Shown here one piece after another: positions 41,089 to 49,122 of a stretch of DNA of 49,122 bases (within the stretch, counting starts at the first letter, position 1; each line of letters starts with the position of its first letter). Source of the stretch: Actinomycetota bacterium (GTDB lineage Bacteria > Actinomycetota > Actinomycetes > S36-B12); assembly GCA_030681835.1 (NCBI GenBank), contig JAUXRN010000260.1, forward strand, positions 1 to 49,122, written 5' to 3'. Position numbers and translations under genes: made by a program. Below the pieces are notes generated by a model that did not search any database, had not been told where the DNA came from, and was given only the letters and a program-made list of their open reading frames with translations.

Positions 41089-42606
41089 ATGACCGACGAC
41101 CTGCGCACCCTTGCCGACCGAGCCCTCGCCGCATGCGGGGCCGTGCTCCCGGAGGCCACTGACGGCGGACCCCGCCTGCAGGCGCGGACGCCGATCACCG
41201 GTGCCGGCCTCGTCGACGTCCGGGCCGCAAGCCGCCAGGACGTCGACGACGTGCTCTCCCGCGCGCAGACGGCCTTCGGGGAATGGCGCGCGGTGCCTGC
41301 CCCGCGTCGCGGTGCATTGGTCAAGGAGTACGGCCGCCTGCTGGAGCAGCACAAGGACGACCTGGCCACGCTGGTGACCATCGAGGTCGGCAAGATCCCC
41401 GCCGAGGCGCTCGGCGAGATCCAGGAGATGATCGACATCTGCGACTTCGCGGTGGGCCTGTCGCGCCAGCTGGACGGGCGCACCATGCCCTCGGAGCGCC
41501 CTGGCCACCGACTCATGGAGACCTGGCATCCCCGCGGGGTCGTGGCGGTCATCTCCGCCTTCAACTTCCCCGCCGCGGTCTGGGCCTGGAACACCGCGGT
41601 GGCCCTTGTCTGCGGCAACAGCGTGGTCTGGAAGCCCTCCGAGCTCACCCCGCTCACGTCCCTCGCCTGCTCGGCCATCCTCGACCGGGCCATCGCGGCG
41701 TGCGGCGCCCCATCAGACGTGCACCAGCTCGTGCTCAGCGAACGCGACACGGCCGCGGCGCTCATCGACAGCCCCATGGTGGCCGTCGTCAGCGCGACGG
41801 GCTCCGAGCGGATGGGCGCCGACGTCGGTCCCCGCGTCGCGGCCCGTTTCGGGCATGCCATCCTCGAGCTCGGCGGCAACAACGCCGCGATCGTGGCCCC
41901 GTCGGCCGACCTCGAACTGGCCGTCCGCGGCATCGTCTTCGCCGCAGCCGGCACGGCAGGCCAGCGCTGCACCTCGCTGCGCCGGGTCATCGCGCACGAG
42001 AGCGTGGCCGACGAGCTCGTGCACCGGCTGGCGGAGGTGTTCCGCAGGCTGCGCGTGGCCAACCCCCTCGAGGAGGGCACCCTTGTCGGTCCGCTCATCT
42101 CCGAGTCGGCGTTCACCGCCATGCAGGAGGCGCTCGCGGCAGCCGAGCGCGAGGGCGGAAAGGTCGTGGCCGGTGGGGAGCGGCATCATGTGGGAACCCC
42201 CGACGCGTACTACGCGCGTCCCGCCGTGGTGCGGATGCCGGCACAGACCGACATCGTCAGGCGCGAGACGTTCGCCCCCATCGTGTACGCCATGGCCTAC
42301 ACCGAACTTGACCAGGCCATCGCCCTGCAGAACGGCGTGCCCCAAGGCCTGTCGTCGAGCATCTTCACCCTGGACCAGCGGGAGGCCGAGGTCTTCATGT
42401 CGTCGGCCGGATCGGACTGCGGCATCGTCAACGTCAACATCGGGACGTCCGGGGCGGAGATCGGCGGTGCCTTCGGCGGCGAGAAGTCCACCGGCGGTGG
42501 GCGCGAGTCCGGCTCGGACGCCTGGCGCGGCTACATGCGCCGCGCCACGAACACGATCAACTACTCCGACGAGCTTCCCCTCGCGCAAGGGGTCAACTTC
42601 GCATGA
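41089..42606 (+). CDS. amaB: ALDH7-family aminoadipate-semialdehyde dehydrogenase
   Basis: A 505-aa aldehyde dehydrogenase of the antiquitin (ALDH7) type. The catalytic Cys is C294 in GQRCTSLRR and the general base is E260 in ELGGNNAAIV. The C-terminal FGGEKSTGGGRESGSDAWRGYMRR matches ALDH7 enzymes that oxidise alpha-aminoadipate semialdehyde (in equilibrium with piperideine-6-carboxylate). CAGACT (41077-41082) lies 6 bases before the ATG. It overlaps an FAD oxidoreductase by 4 bases, an arrangement like Pseudomonas amaB/amaA. Symbol is by analogy. Confidence 0.85.
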   Translation: MTDDLRTLADRALAACGAVLPEATDGGPRLQARTPITGAGLVDVRAASRQDVDDVLSRAQTAFGEWRAVPAPRRGALVKEYGRLLEQHKDDLATLVTIEVGKIPAEALGEIQEMIDICDFAVGLSRQLDGRTMPSERPGHRLMETWHPRGVVAVISAFNFPAAVWAWNTAVALVCGNSVVWKPSELTPLTSLACSAILDRAIAACGAPSDVHQLVLSERDTAAALIDSPMVAVVSATGSERMGADVGPRVAARFGHAILELGGNNAAIVAPSADLELAVRGIVFAAAGTAGQRCTSLRRVIAHESVADELVHRLAEVFRRLRVANPLEEGTLVGPLISESAFTAMQEALAAAEREGGKVVAGGERHHVGTPDAYYARPAVVRMPAQTDIVRRETFAPIVYAMAYTELDQAIALQNGVPQGLSSSIFTLDQREAEVFMSSAGSDCGIVNVNIGTSGAEIGGAFGGEKSTGGGRESGSDAWRGYMRRATNTINYSDELPLAQGVNFA

Positions 42607-43781
42607 CCAGCAGCGGTCGGCTCCCGGACGACGCTCGCGTCGTCGTGATCGGCGGCGGAGCCATCGGCGTGAGCATCGCATTCCACCTGGCCGAGGCAGG
42701 CGTGCCCGACGTGCTCTTGCTCGAACGGGACGCACTGGGCAGCGGTTCCACGTCGAAGGCGGCCGGAGGCATCAGGGCGCAGTTCTCCGACCCCATCAAC
42801 GTCGTACTCGGAGCCCGCAGCCTGGACGCCTTCGAGCAGTTCGCGGTCCGACCCGGCCAGGAGATCGACCTGCACCAGACCGGCTATCTCTTCCTCCTGA
42901 CGACGCCAGACGAGGTCTCGCTCTACGAGCGGTCCGTGGCGCTGCAGAACGCCCTCGGCGTGGAGAGCCGGATGCTGGCACCGGACGAGGCGGCAGCCTT
43001 GAGCCCCGGCGTCGTCACCGACGACGTCATCGCGGCCGCCTTCCACGCCCGGGACGGGTACTGCAGTCCTGAGTCCGTCGTCCTGGGCTATGCAACCGCT
43101 GCTCGGCGCCTCGGCGCGCGGATCCTTACCGGGGTCGAGGTCACCGGCATCGATGCCCAGGACGGCCAGGTGAGCGCCGTCCTTACCAAGCAGGGCGCGG
43201 TGCGCACGACCTCGGTGGTCCTGGCCGCGGGAGCGTGGTCGCAGTCCATCGCCGGCACCGCTGGCGTGCACCTGCCCGTCACGCCGCTGCGCCGGCAGAT
43301 CCTGGTCACCGAGCCGATCGCGAAGTCCACCGCCGCCCTCCTCCCGGACACGATGCCCATGACCATCGACGCGGCGTCCACCTTCTACCTGCACCGCGAA
43401 GGACCGGGCGTGCTCTTCGGCATGTCCTACCAGGACGAGAGACCGGGCTTCGACGTCGAGTACAGCGACGAGTGGATGGCCGACCTCATGGAGGCCGTGT
43501 CGTGGCGCTGTCCCGCGCTGCTCGACGTGGGGCTGGCCCATCGATGGGCCGGACTCTATGAGGTGACCCCGGACCACAACGCCCTCATCGGCCAGTCCAG
43601 CACGACACCGGGCTTCCTCTACGCCACGGGGTTCTCCGGGCACGGCTTCCTGCAGGCGCCGGCGGTGGGCGAGATCATCCGAGACCTGTACCTCGCGCGT
43701 CGGCCGTTCGTCGACGTGTCGCCGCTGTCCGCCGAGCGCTTCGCGCGCGGCGACGTGCGAGGCGAGGCGAACATCGTCTGA
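42603..43781 (+). CDS. FAD-dependent amino-acid oxidoreductase (DAO family)
   Basis: A 392-aa DadA/sarcosine-oxidase-beta-like flavoprotein. VVVIGGGAIGVSIAFHLAEAG is the FAD-binding motif; GSGSTSKAAGGIRAQF and LRRQILVTEP are typical of the family, and GFSGHGFLQAPAVGEIIRDL is the C-terminal FAD contact. It is translationally coupled (ATGA) to the ALDH7 gene, so L-pipecolate oxidation is a fitting role; sarcosine, proline or D-amino acids are alternatives. It ends 3 bases from the convergent repair gene. Confidence 0.85.
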   Translation: MTSSGRLPDDARVVVIGGGAIGVSIAFHLAEAGVPDVLLLERDALGSGSTSKAAGGIRAQFSDPINVVLGARSLDAFEQFAVRPGQEIDLHQTGYLFLLTTPDEVSLYERSVALQNALGVESRMLAPDEAAALSPGVVTDDVIAAAFHARDGYCSPESVVLGYATAARRLGARILTGVEVTGIDAQDGQVSAVLTKQGAVRTTSVVLAAGAWSQSIAGTAGVHLPVTPLRRQILVTEPIAKSTAALLPDTMPMTIDAASTFYLHREGPGVLFGMSYQDERPGFDVEYSDEWMADLMEAVSWRCPALLDVGLAHRWAGLYEVTPDHNALIGQSSTTPGFLYATGFSGHGFLQAPAVGEIIRDLYLARRPFVDVSPLSAERFARGDVRGEANIV

Positions 43782-43784
43782 CCG

Positions 43785-44333
43785 CTAGAGCAGCACGCCT
43801 TCGTGCTCCAGCAGCGCGATCTTGATGTCCAGGCCGTAGCCATATCCACCGATGCCATCGGATGCGACGATGCGATGGCACGGGATGAACGGTGCCACCA
43901 GGTTCGACGAGCACACCGTGCCTGCGGCCCGGGCCGCGCGCGGACGGCCGGCCCGACGTGCGAGTCCCGCATACGTGTCGATGCTGCCCCCGCGGATCGT
44001 GCGCATCGCCCGCCACGCCTGCTGCTGGAACGGCCCGCCGGGCTGGCTCACCGACACCTGTTCGAGGGCGTCGAGGTCTCCGTCGCCGTAGCGGGCGAGT
44101 ACGTCGACTAGGAAGGGAACAGGGCTGCGTGGGTGGACATCACGACCCACCGTGATCAGGTGCCCAAGCGCGTCGTCGATCCCACGGAAGGACGACGAGA
44201 CGACCGCGCCGTACTCCGCCGGACCGAGGTCGCCCGCGGCATGCGGGTCGACGACGATACCGACGGGCCCGGCCGGGGTCTGGTACACGGCGGCGAGCAA
44301 CGGCCCCGGGGTGTACTCGCTGGCCCGGGGCAT
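43785..44333 (-). CDS. ogt: O6-alkylguanine-DNA alkyltransferase
   Basis: A 182-aa suicide DNA repair protein that moves alkyl groups from O6-alkylguanine to its own Cys. The active Cys is C152 in APFIPCHRIVAS. FQQQAWRAMRTIRGGSIDTYAGLARRAGRP forms the helix-turn-helix with Arg finger, preceded by the PGGPF loop. The ATG lies 5 bases after the DAHP synthase stop, so it is probably transcribed with that gene. The N-terminal domain is shorter than in Ada-type proteins. Confidence 0.92.
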   Translation of the reverse strand: MPRASEYTPGPLLAAVYQTPAGPVGIVVDPHAAGDLGPAEYGAVVSSSFRGIDDALGHLITVGRDVHPRSPVPFLVDVLARYGDGDLDALEQVSVSQPGGPFQQQAWRAMRTIRGGSIDTYAGLARRAGRPRAARAAGTVCSSNLVAPFIPCHRIVASDGIGGYGYGLDIKIALLEHEGVLL

Positions 44334-44338
44334 CGGGC

Positions 44339-45667
44339 CTACCGCTTGATCAGCATGTCGGCGACGAGGAAGGCCAGTTCGAGGCTCTGCTCGCGGTTGA
44401 GCCGGGGATCGCACGCAGTCTCGTAACGCTCACCGAGGTTGCCTTCGAGCACGCCGCCGGTGCCGCCGATGCACTCGGTCACGTCGTCGCCGGTGAGCTC
44501 GATGTGCAGGCCGCCCGGGATCGTGCCGAGGGCGCGGTGCACCTCGAAGAAGCCCTCGACCTCACCCACGACATCGTCGAACAGCCGCGTCTTGTGGCCG
44601 CTGGCGGCCTCGCGGGTGTTGCCGTGCATCGGGTCGCAGACCCACACCACAGGGATGCCACTGCCGTCGACCTTCTGCACGATGCTCGGGAGCACGTCGC
44701 CGACGGCGCCCGCGCCCATGCGGGTGATGAGGGTCAGCCGGCCCGGGATGCGATCGGGGTTGAGCACCTCGCACAGCTGCACGACCTCGTCCGGTGATGC
44801 GGTCGGGCCGACCTTGACCCCCACGGGATTGTGGATCGTGGATGCGAAGTGCACGTGCGCGCCGTCGAGCTGTCGGGTCCGCTCCCCGATCCACAGGAAG
44901 TGGCCGGACACGTCGTAGGGCAGGCCGGTCCGGGAATCGATCCGGGTGAGAGCACGCTCGTAGTCGATCGACAGGGCCTCGTGCGCCGCGTAGAACTCGA
45001 CCCGCTGGAGCTCCTCCGGGTCGGCCCCGATGGCCCGCATGAAAGCGAGAGCTCGGTCGAGGTCCCCGGCCATGGCCTCGTACCGCTGACCGGCAACGGA
45101 ATCCCGGACGAAGTCCTGGTTCCACGCGTGGACCTGGCGCAGGTCGGCATAGCCGCCTTGGGTGAAGGCGCGCACGAGGTTGAGGGCAGCGCTGGACGCG
45201 TTGTACGCGCGGACAAGACGATGCGCGTCGGGGCGACGCAGGGCAGCGTCGAACTCAATGGCGTTGACGGCATCGCCGAAGTAGGACGTGAGCTCGACGC
45301 CGCCGCGACTCTCGATCGGCTGGCTGCGCGGCTTGAAGTACTGCCCGGCGAGGCGGCCCACCTTGACCACGGGGAGGGAAGCCGCATACGTCAGAACGAC
45401 CGACATCTGGAGCACGGTCTTGAGCCGAGCCCGGATGGACTCCGCGTTGTTGGCAGCGAAGGTCTCGGCGCAGTCGCCGCCCATCAGTACGAAGGCCTGG
45501 CCCTGCGCGGCGGCGGCCAGCCGCGAGGCGAGCACGTCGCACTCCCCCGCGAACACCAGCGGCGGGAGCGTGGACAGCTCCTCGACGGCTGCCTGGAGCT
45601 CGGCAGCATCGGGCCACGGCGGCTGCTGGGCAGCCGGCAGGTCAGGCCACGTGATCGGCATGGGCAT
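44339..45667 (-). CDS. aroG: Class II DAHP synthase
   Basis: A 442-aa 3-deoxy-D-arabino-heptulosonate-7-phosphate synthase, first step of the shikimate pathway. The class II (plant/actinobacterial) sequence is clear: VFAGECDVLASRLAAAAQGQAFVLMGGDCAETFA, VKVGRLAGQYFKPRSQP, SGHFLWIGERTRQLDGAHVHF and VWVCDPMHGNTREA, which line the PEP/metal site. TAACCT (minus strand 45679-45674) ends 6 bases before the ATG: leaderless. It shares a transcript with ogt. Confidence 0.94.
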   Translation of the reverse strand: MPMPITWPDLPAAQQPPWPDAAELQAAVEELSTLPPLVFAGECDVLASRLAAAAQGQAFVLMGGDCAETFAANNAESIRARLKTVLQMSVVLTYAASLPVVKVGRLAGQYFKPRSQPIESRGGVELTSYFGDAVNAIEFDAALRRPDAHRLVRAYNASSAALNLVRAFTQGGYADLRQVHAWNQDFVRDSVAGQRYEAMAGDLDRALAFMRAIGADPEELQRVEFYAAHEALSIDYERALTRIDSRTGLPYDVSGHFLWIGERTRQLDGAHVHFASTIHNPVGVKVGPTASPDEVVQLCEVLNPDRIPGRLTLITRMGAGAVGDVLPSIVQKVDGSGIPVVWVCDPMHGNTREAASGHKTRLFDDVVGEVEGFFEVHRALGTIPGGLHIELTGDDVTECIGGTGGVLEGNLGERYETACDPRLNREQSLELAFLVADMLIKR

Positions 45668-45684
45668 GCGACAAGGTTAGGGCA

Positions 45685-45720
45685 CGGCCACGCAGGCGCA
45701 TGACGCGCCGGTTGTGGCCG
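45685..45720 (-). terminator. Hairpin downstream of phosphofructokinase gene
   Basis: CGGCCAC (45685-45691) pairs with GTGGCCG (45714-45720) and, inside a small internal loop, GGCGC (45695-45699) pairs with GCGCC (45705-45709). It begins 4 bases after the phosphofructokinase stop and ends 5 bases before the aroG -10 box. No T tract is present. Confidence 0.55.
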
Positions 45721-45724
45721 ACGG

Positions 45725-46750
45725 CTACCCGAAGAAGGAGCGCGCTTCCTCGTAACGGGCCAGCGGCACGGTCTTGAGGACTCCCGTCGCCGCCTGCAGC
45801 GGCACGCGAACGATGTCGGTGCCCTGCAGCGCGACCATGGTGCCCCACGCCTCGTCCTTCACGGCCGAGATCGCGTTGAGCCCGAACCGCGTCGCCAGTA
45901 CTCGGTCGAAGGCCGTCGGCGTTCCGCCACGCTGGATGTGGCCGAGGACGGTCGTCCGGGCCTCATGCCCCGTCCGCGACTCGATCTGCTGGGCCAGCCA
46001 GTCACCGATGCCAGACAGCTTGACGTGGCCGAACGCATCGAGCGTGGTGTCCTTGGTGACGAGGTCCCCGCCCTTCGGGAGGGCTCCCTCGGACACCACG
46101 ATGATCGGCGCGTAGCTGGCCTTGAAGCGCGACTCGACCCAGCCGATCACCTCGTCGAGGTCGAACTCGACCTCGGGGATGAGGATCGCGTTCGCGCCGC
46201 CGGCCATTCCCGAATGCAACGCTATCCAGCCGGCGTGCCGACCCATGACCTCGCAGATGAGGATCCGGTGGTGCGACTCCGCCGTGGTGTGCAGTCGGTC
46301 GATGGCCTCCGTGGCGATGCCGACAGCGGTGTCGAACCCGAACGTGTAGTCCGTGGCGCTGAGGTCGTTGTCGATGGTCTTGGGGACGCCAACGACGTGG
46401 AAACCGTGCTCGGTGAGCGTCGTCGCGACGCCTAGGGTGTCCTCGCCGCCGATGGCGACCAGTGCGTCGATGCCGAGGGTCTGGAGGTTCTGCTCGATCC
46501 GCTCGATGCCGCCTTCGACCTTGATCGGGTTCGTCCGGGAGGACCCCAGGATGGTTCCGCCGCGCGGCAGGATCCCGCGCACGGCGGCGATGTCGAGGGG
46601 CATCGTCGAGCCCTCGAGCGGGCCCTTCCAGCCATCCCGGAAACCGACGAACTCGTAGCCGTACTCGGTGACGCCGCGGCGCACGACGGCGCGGATCACC
46701 GCATTGAGGCCAGGGCAATCGCCGCCACCAGTGAGAACGCCTACGCGCAT
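45725..46750 (-). CDS. pfp: 6-phosphofructokinase, predicted pyrophosphate-dependent
   Basis: A 341-aa group-A phosphofructokinase. RVGVLTGGGDCPGLNAVIRAVV opens the protein, VPKTIDND holds the catalytic Asp, and MGRHAGWIALHSG and GHIQRGGTPTAFDR follow. At the phosphoryl-donor site it has G-G-E-D-T: residue 104 (E. coli numbering, and residue 104 here) is Asp, and residue 124 is Lys. Asp104 with Lys124 is the pattern of PPi-dependent enzymes such as that of Amycolatopsis methanolica, whereas ATP enzymes have Gly104. Leadered start with AAGGGGTG upstream. Confidence 0.87.
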   Translation of the reverse strand: MRVGVLTGGGDCPGLNAVIRAVVRRGVTEYGYEFVGFRDGWKGPLEGSTMPLDIAAVRGILPRGGTILGSSRTNPIKVEGGIERIEQNLQTLGIDALVAIGGEDTLGVATTLTEHGFHVVGVPKTIDNDLSATDYTFGFDTAVGIATEAIDRLHTTAESHHRILICEVMGRHAGWIALHSGMAGGANAILIPEVEFDLDEVIGWVESRFKASYAPIIVVSEGALPKGGDLVTKDTTLDAFGHVKLSGIGDWLAQQIESRTGHEARTTVLGHIQRGGTPTAFDRVLATRFGLNAISAVKDEAWGTMVALQGTDIVRVPLQAATGVLKTVPLARYEEARSFFG

Positions 46751-46786
46751 GACTCAAGCACCCCTTATGTCAGGACTCGTTCCCCA

Positions 46787-46815
46787 ACTCTAGCCATGCA
46801 TGTAATCGCTGTCAT
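46787..46815 (-). promoter_or_regulatory. Promoter of phosphofructokinase gene
   Basis: Minus strand ATGACA (46815-46810), 17 bases, TAGAGT (46792-46787), about 37 bases from the ATG. The match to a housekeeping promoter is good. Confidence 0.5.
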
Positions 46816-46843
46816 CCGGTCCGCGGCGGAGGCCAAGGGTCAC

Positions 46844-46849
46844 TAGGGT
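46844..46849 (+). promoter_or_regulatory. Leaderless -10 box of glpK
   Basis: TAGGGT ends 7 bases before GTG 46857. No RBS lies between. Confidence 0.45.
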
Positions 46850-46856
46850 CAGCCGC

Positions 46857-48332
<1,476 letters not shown>

Positions 48333-48340
48333 CGCTTCTG

Positions 48341-48388
48341 CCCTGACCGCTCAGGGGATCGTGTGTGAACGGACGCGTGGCGGTCAGG
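48341..48388. terminator. Inverted repeat between glpK and HEAT-like gene
   Basis: CCTGACCGC (48342-48350) and GCGGTCAGG (48380-48388) are complementary with a 29-base loop, and CCCTGA-CCGC-TCAGGG (48341-48356) can form a competing tight hairpin. The right arm contains the stop codon of the convergent gene. Confidence 0.45.
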
Positions 48389-48824
48389 CACCGGCAGTGG
48401 TCAGGTGGGCGAGGGCATGGTCTGCGGCTCGCCTCACGCGCGCGACAGCGTCGTCGCGTGCCGCAGCCACCTCAGGCAGGAGGTCGACGATGAGGTGCAT
48501 CGAAACGACCTTGAGCGCCATCTCGCGGACACGCCAAGCCTCGTCTTCTATCGCCGTGCGGACCTCGGGAACTGCTGCGTCGTCCCATGCCCAGAGCAGC
48601 CCTCTCAAGCCCCATACGCGAAGCCAGTACATGTCTCGGCGCTTCTCTCCGTCGAGAAACCTGCCAGCCGGCGGACCACCGAGCGCCAGGAGGAGTTCGG
48701 AGTCGACCAGCTCACCGCGGATCAGCGCTCGACAGCCGGCCACCACGGTCTTCCGCCCACGACGGTCACATTCGCGCTCGATGCTCTGCCGAGGGGTCCT
48801 GCCCCATAGCGACGTGGTGGCCAC
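48384..48824 (-). CDS. HEAT-repeat-like protein
   Basis: A 146-aa helical protein. SLWGRTPRQSIERECDRRGRKTVVAGCRALIRGE is followed by LLALGGPPAGRFLDGE and a run of HEAT-type helix pairs (YWLRVWGLRGLLWAWDDAAVPEVRTAIEDEAWRVREMALKVVSMHL). Similar short actinobacterial proteins have no known role. GTG 48824 is chosen as it begins just before the conserved SLWGRTPRQ; an ATG at 48845 is possible. Confidence 0.75.
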   Translation of the reverse strand: MATTSLWGRTPRQSIERECDRRGRKTVVAGCRALIRGELVDSELLLALGGPPAGRFLDGEKRRDMYWLRVWGLRGLLWAWDDAAVPEVRTAIEDEAWRVREMALKVVSMHLIVDLLPEVAAARDDAVARVRRAADHALAHLTTAGA

Positions 48825-48889
48825 CTTCGAAGTCTGGCACTGCAATGGGCAATGGCCCTACCGTCGCCGCACATGAAGAGTTCTCAGCG

Positions 48890-48914
48890 GAAACCGTTGT
48901 GGATGAACGGTTTC
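48890..48914. repeat. Palindrome in divergent promoter region
   Basis: GAAACCGTT (48890-48898) and AACGGTTTC (48906-48914) are perfect 9-bp arms with a 7-base centre, between the HEAT-like gene (-) and the DUF222 gene (+). It could be an operator or a hairpin. Confidence 0.6.
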
Positions 48915-48956
48915 GCGGGCGGGTCGACTGTCAGTGGGGGTGTCTAGGTTCGGGTC

Positions 48957-49122
48957 ATGGAGATGGACTTCCGGTCGGCGCCGTGGATGCCGATGGTGTC
49001 GGTGGTCGATGAGCTGCTGGCCGGGCCGGAGCTCGCGGTGACGATGGTCGCCTTGCTCGAGTCCCACATCGCGCGGTTGCAGGCCGAGCAGCTGTCGTGG
49101 CTGGTGGCGGCGGCGTCGGGGC
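48957..49122 (+). CDS. DUF222/13E12-type protein, 5' part only
   Basis: The first 55 codons of a gene cut by the window edge. The helical start (SVVDELLAGPELAVTMVALLE, then HIARLQAEQLSWLVAA) resembles the N-terminal DUF222 region of actinobacterial 13E12-repeat proteins, which usually end in an HNH endonuclease domain. TAGGTT (48945-48950) ends exactly 6 bases before the ATG. The identification is tentative because the HNH part is outside the window. Confidence 0.55.
   Translation, partial: MEMDFRSAPWMPMVSVVDELLAGPELAVTMVALLESHIARLQAEQLSWLVAAASG

Noticed and set aside
38526-42122. Very long open frame (about 1200 codons) on the minus strand
   Set aside because: It lies antisense to the NadR-like, kinase and ALDH genes, whose proteins have clear domains. 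It is a by-product of high GC at third positions and encodes low-complexity Arg/Ser-rich sequence.

Overview
The window is GC-rich bacterial chromosome, very probably from an actinobacterium. Supporting signs are the many GTG starts, TAG-type -10 boxes directly upstream of start codons (leaderless genes), a PASTA-domain Ser/Thr kinase, a class II DAHP synthase, split CrtYc/CrtYd lycopene cyclases, a truncated DUF222 (13E12-type) gene at the right edge and a Gram-positive-type LexA box at the left edge. No rRNA, tRNA, CRISPR array, transposase or integrase was seen. Gene density is very high and no gap without a gene exceeds about 170 bases.

Layout. 1-7300: accessory and housekeeping genes (DUF4397 secreted protein, beta-CASP metallo-beta-lactamase nuclease, nucleotidyltransferase, a cupin-methyltransferase pair flanked by a 38-bp direct repeat, DUF2461, small membrane proteins, YbaK-type deacylase, SnoaL-like protein). 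7450-17849: a secreted glycosidase-like protein with three Fn3 domains, then a tightly overlapping five-gene operon (PQQ-type propeller, polytopic membrane protein, 1023-aa FtsX-like permease, two different ABC ATPases), which is the best candidate here for an uncharacterised envelope system. 17871-24866: mostly single genes (group III truncated globin, MFS exporter, GNAT, HhH protein, zinc alcohol dehydrogenase, epimerase, DM13 redox protein, SHOCT membrane protein, monooxygenase-like and SRPBCC proteins).

24890-28322 and 32702-38514 are two halves of a carotenoid pathway. crtE-crtI-(MptB-like mannosyltransferase)-crtB and the convergent crtYc-crtYd would make and cyclise lycopene. The separate cruF-like hydratase, family 2 glycosyltransferase and second CrtI-family desaturase would hydrate, glycosylate and desaturate a free psi end. 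The predicted product is a hydroxylated, glycosylated monocyclic C40 carotenoid (myxol-glycoside or deinoxanthin-like). Between the halves lie a YVTN propeller protein, a hypothetical protein, a cation/proton antiporter and metF.

38546-49122: NadR-like kinase, PASTA kinase, an ALDH7/FAD-oxidoreductase pair suggestive of pipecolate/lysine catabolism, O6-alkylguanine repair methyltransferase, DAHP synthase, a phosphofructokinase with the residues of the pyrophosphate-dependent type, glycerol kinase, a HEAT-like protein and the start of a DUF222 gene.

Transcription signals are unusually readable. About fifteen genes have a TAnnnT-like hexamer 6-7 bases before the start codon, and in three cases the TAG stop codon of the upstream gene is itself the beginning of that hexamer.
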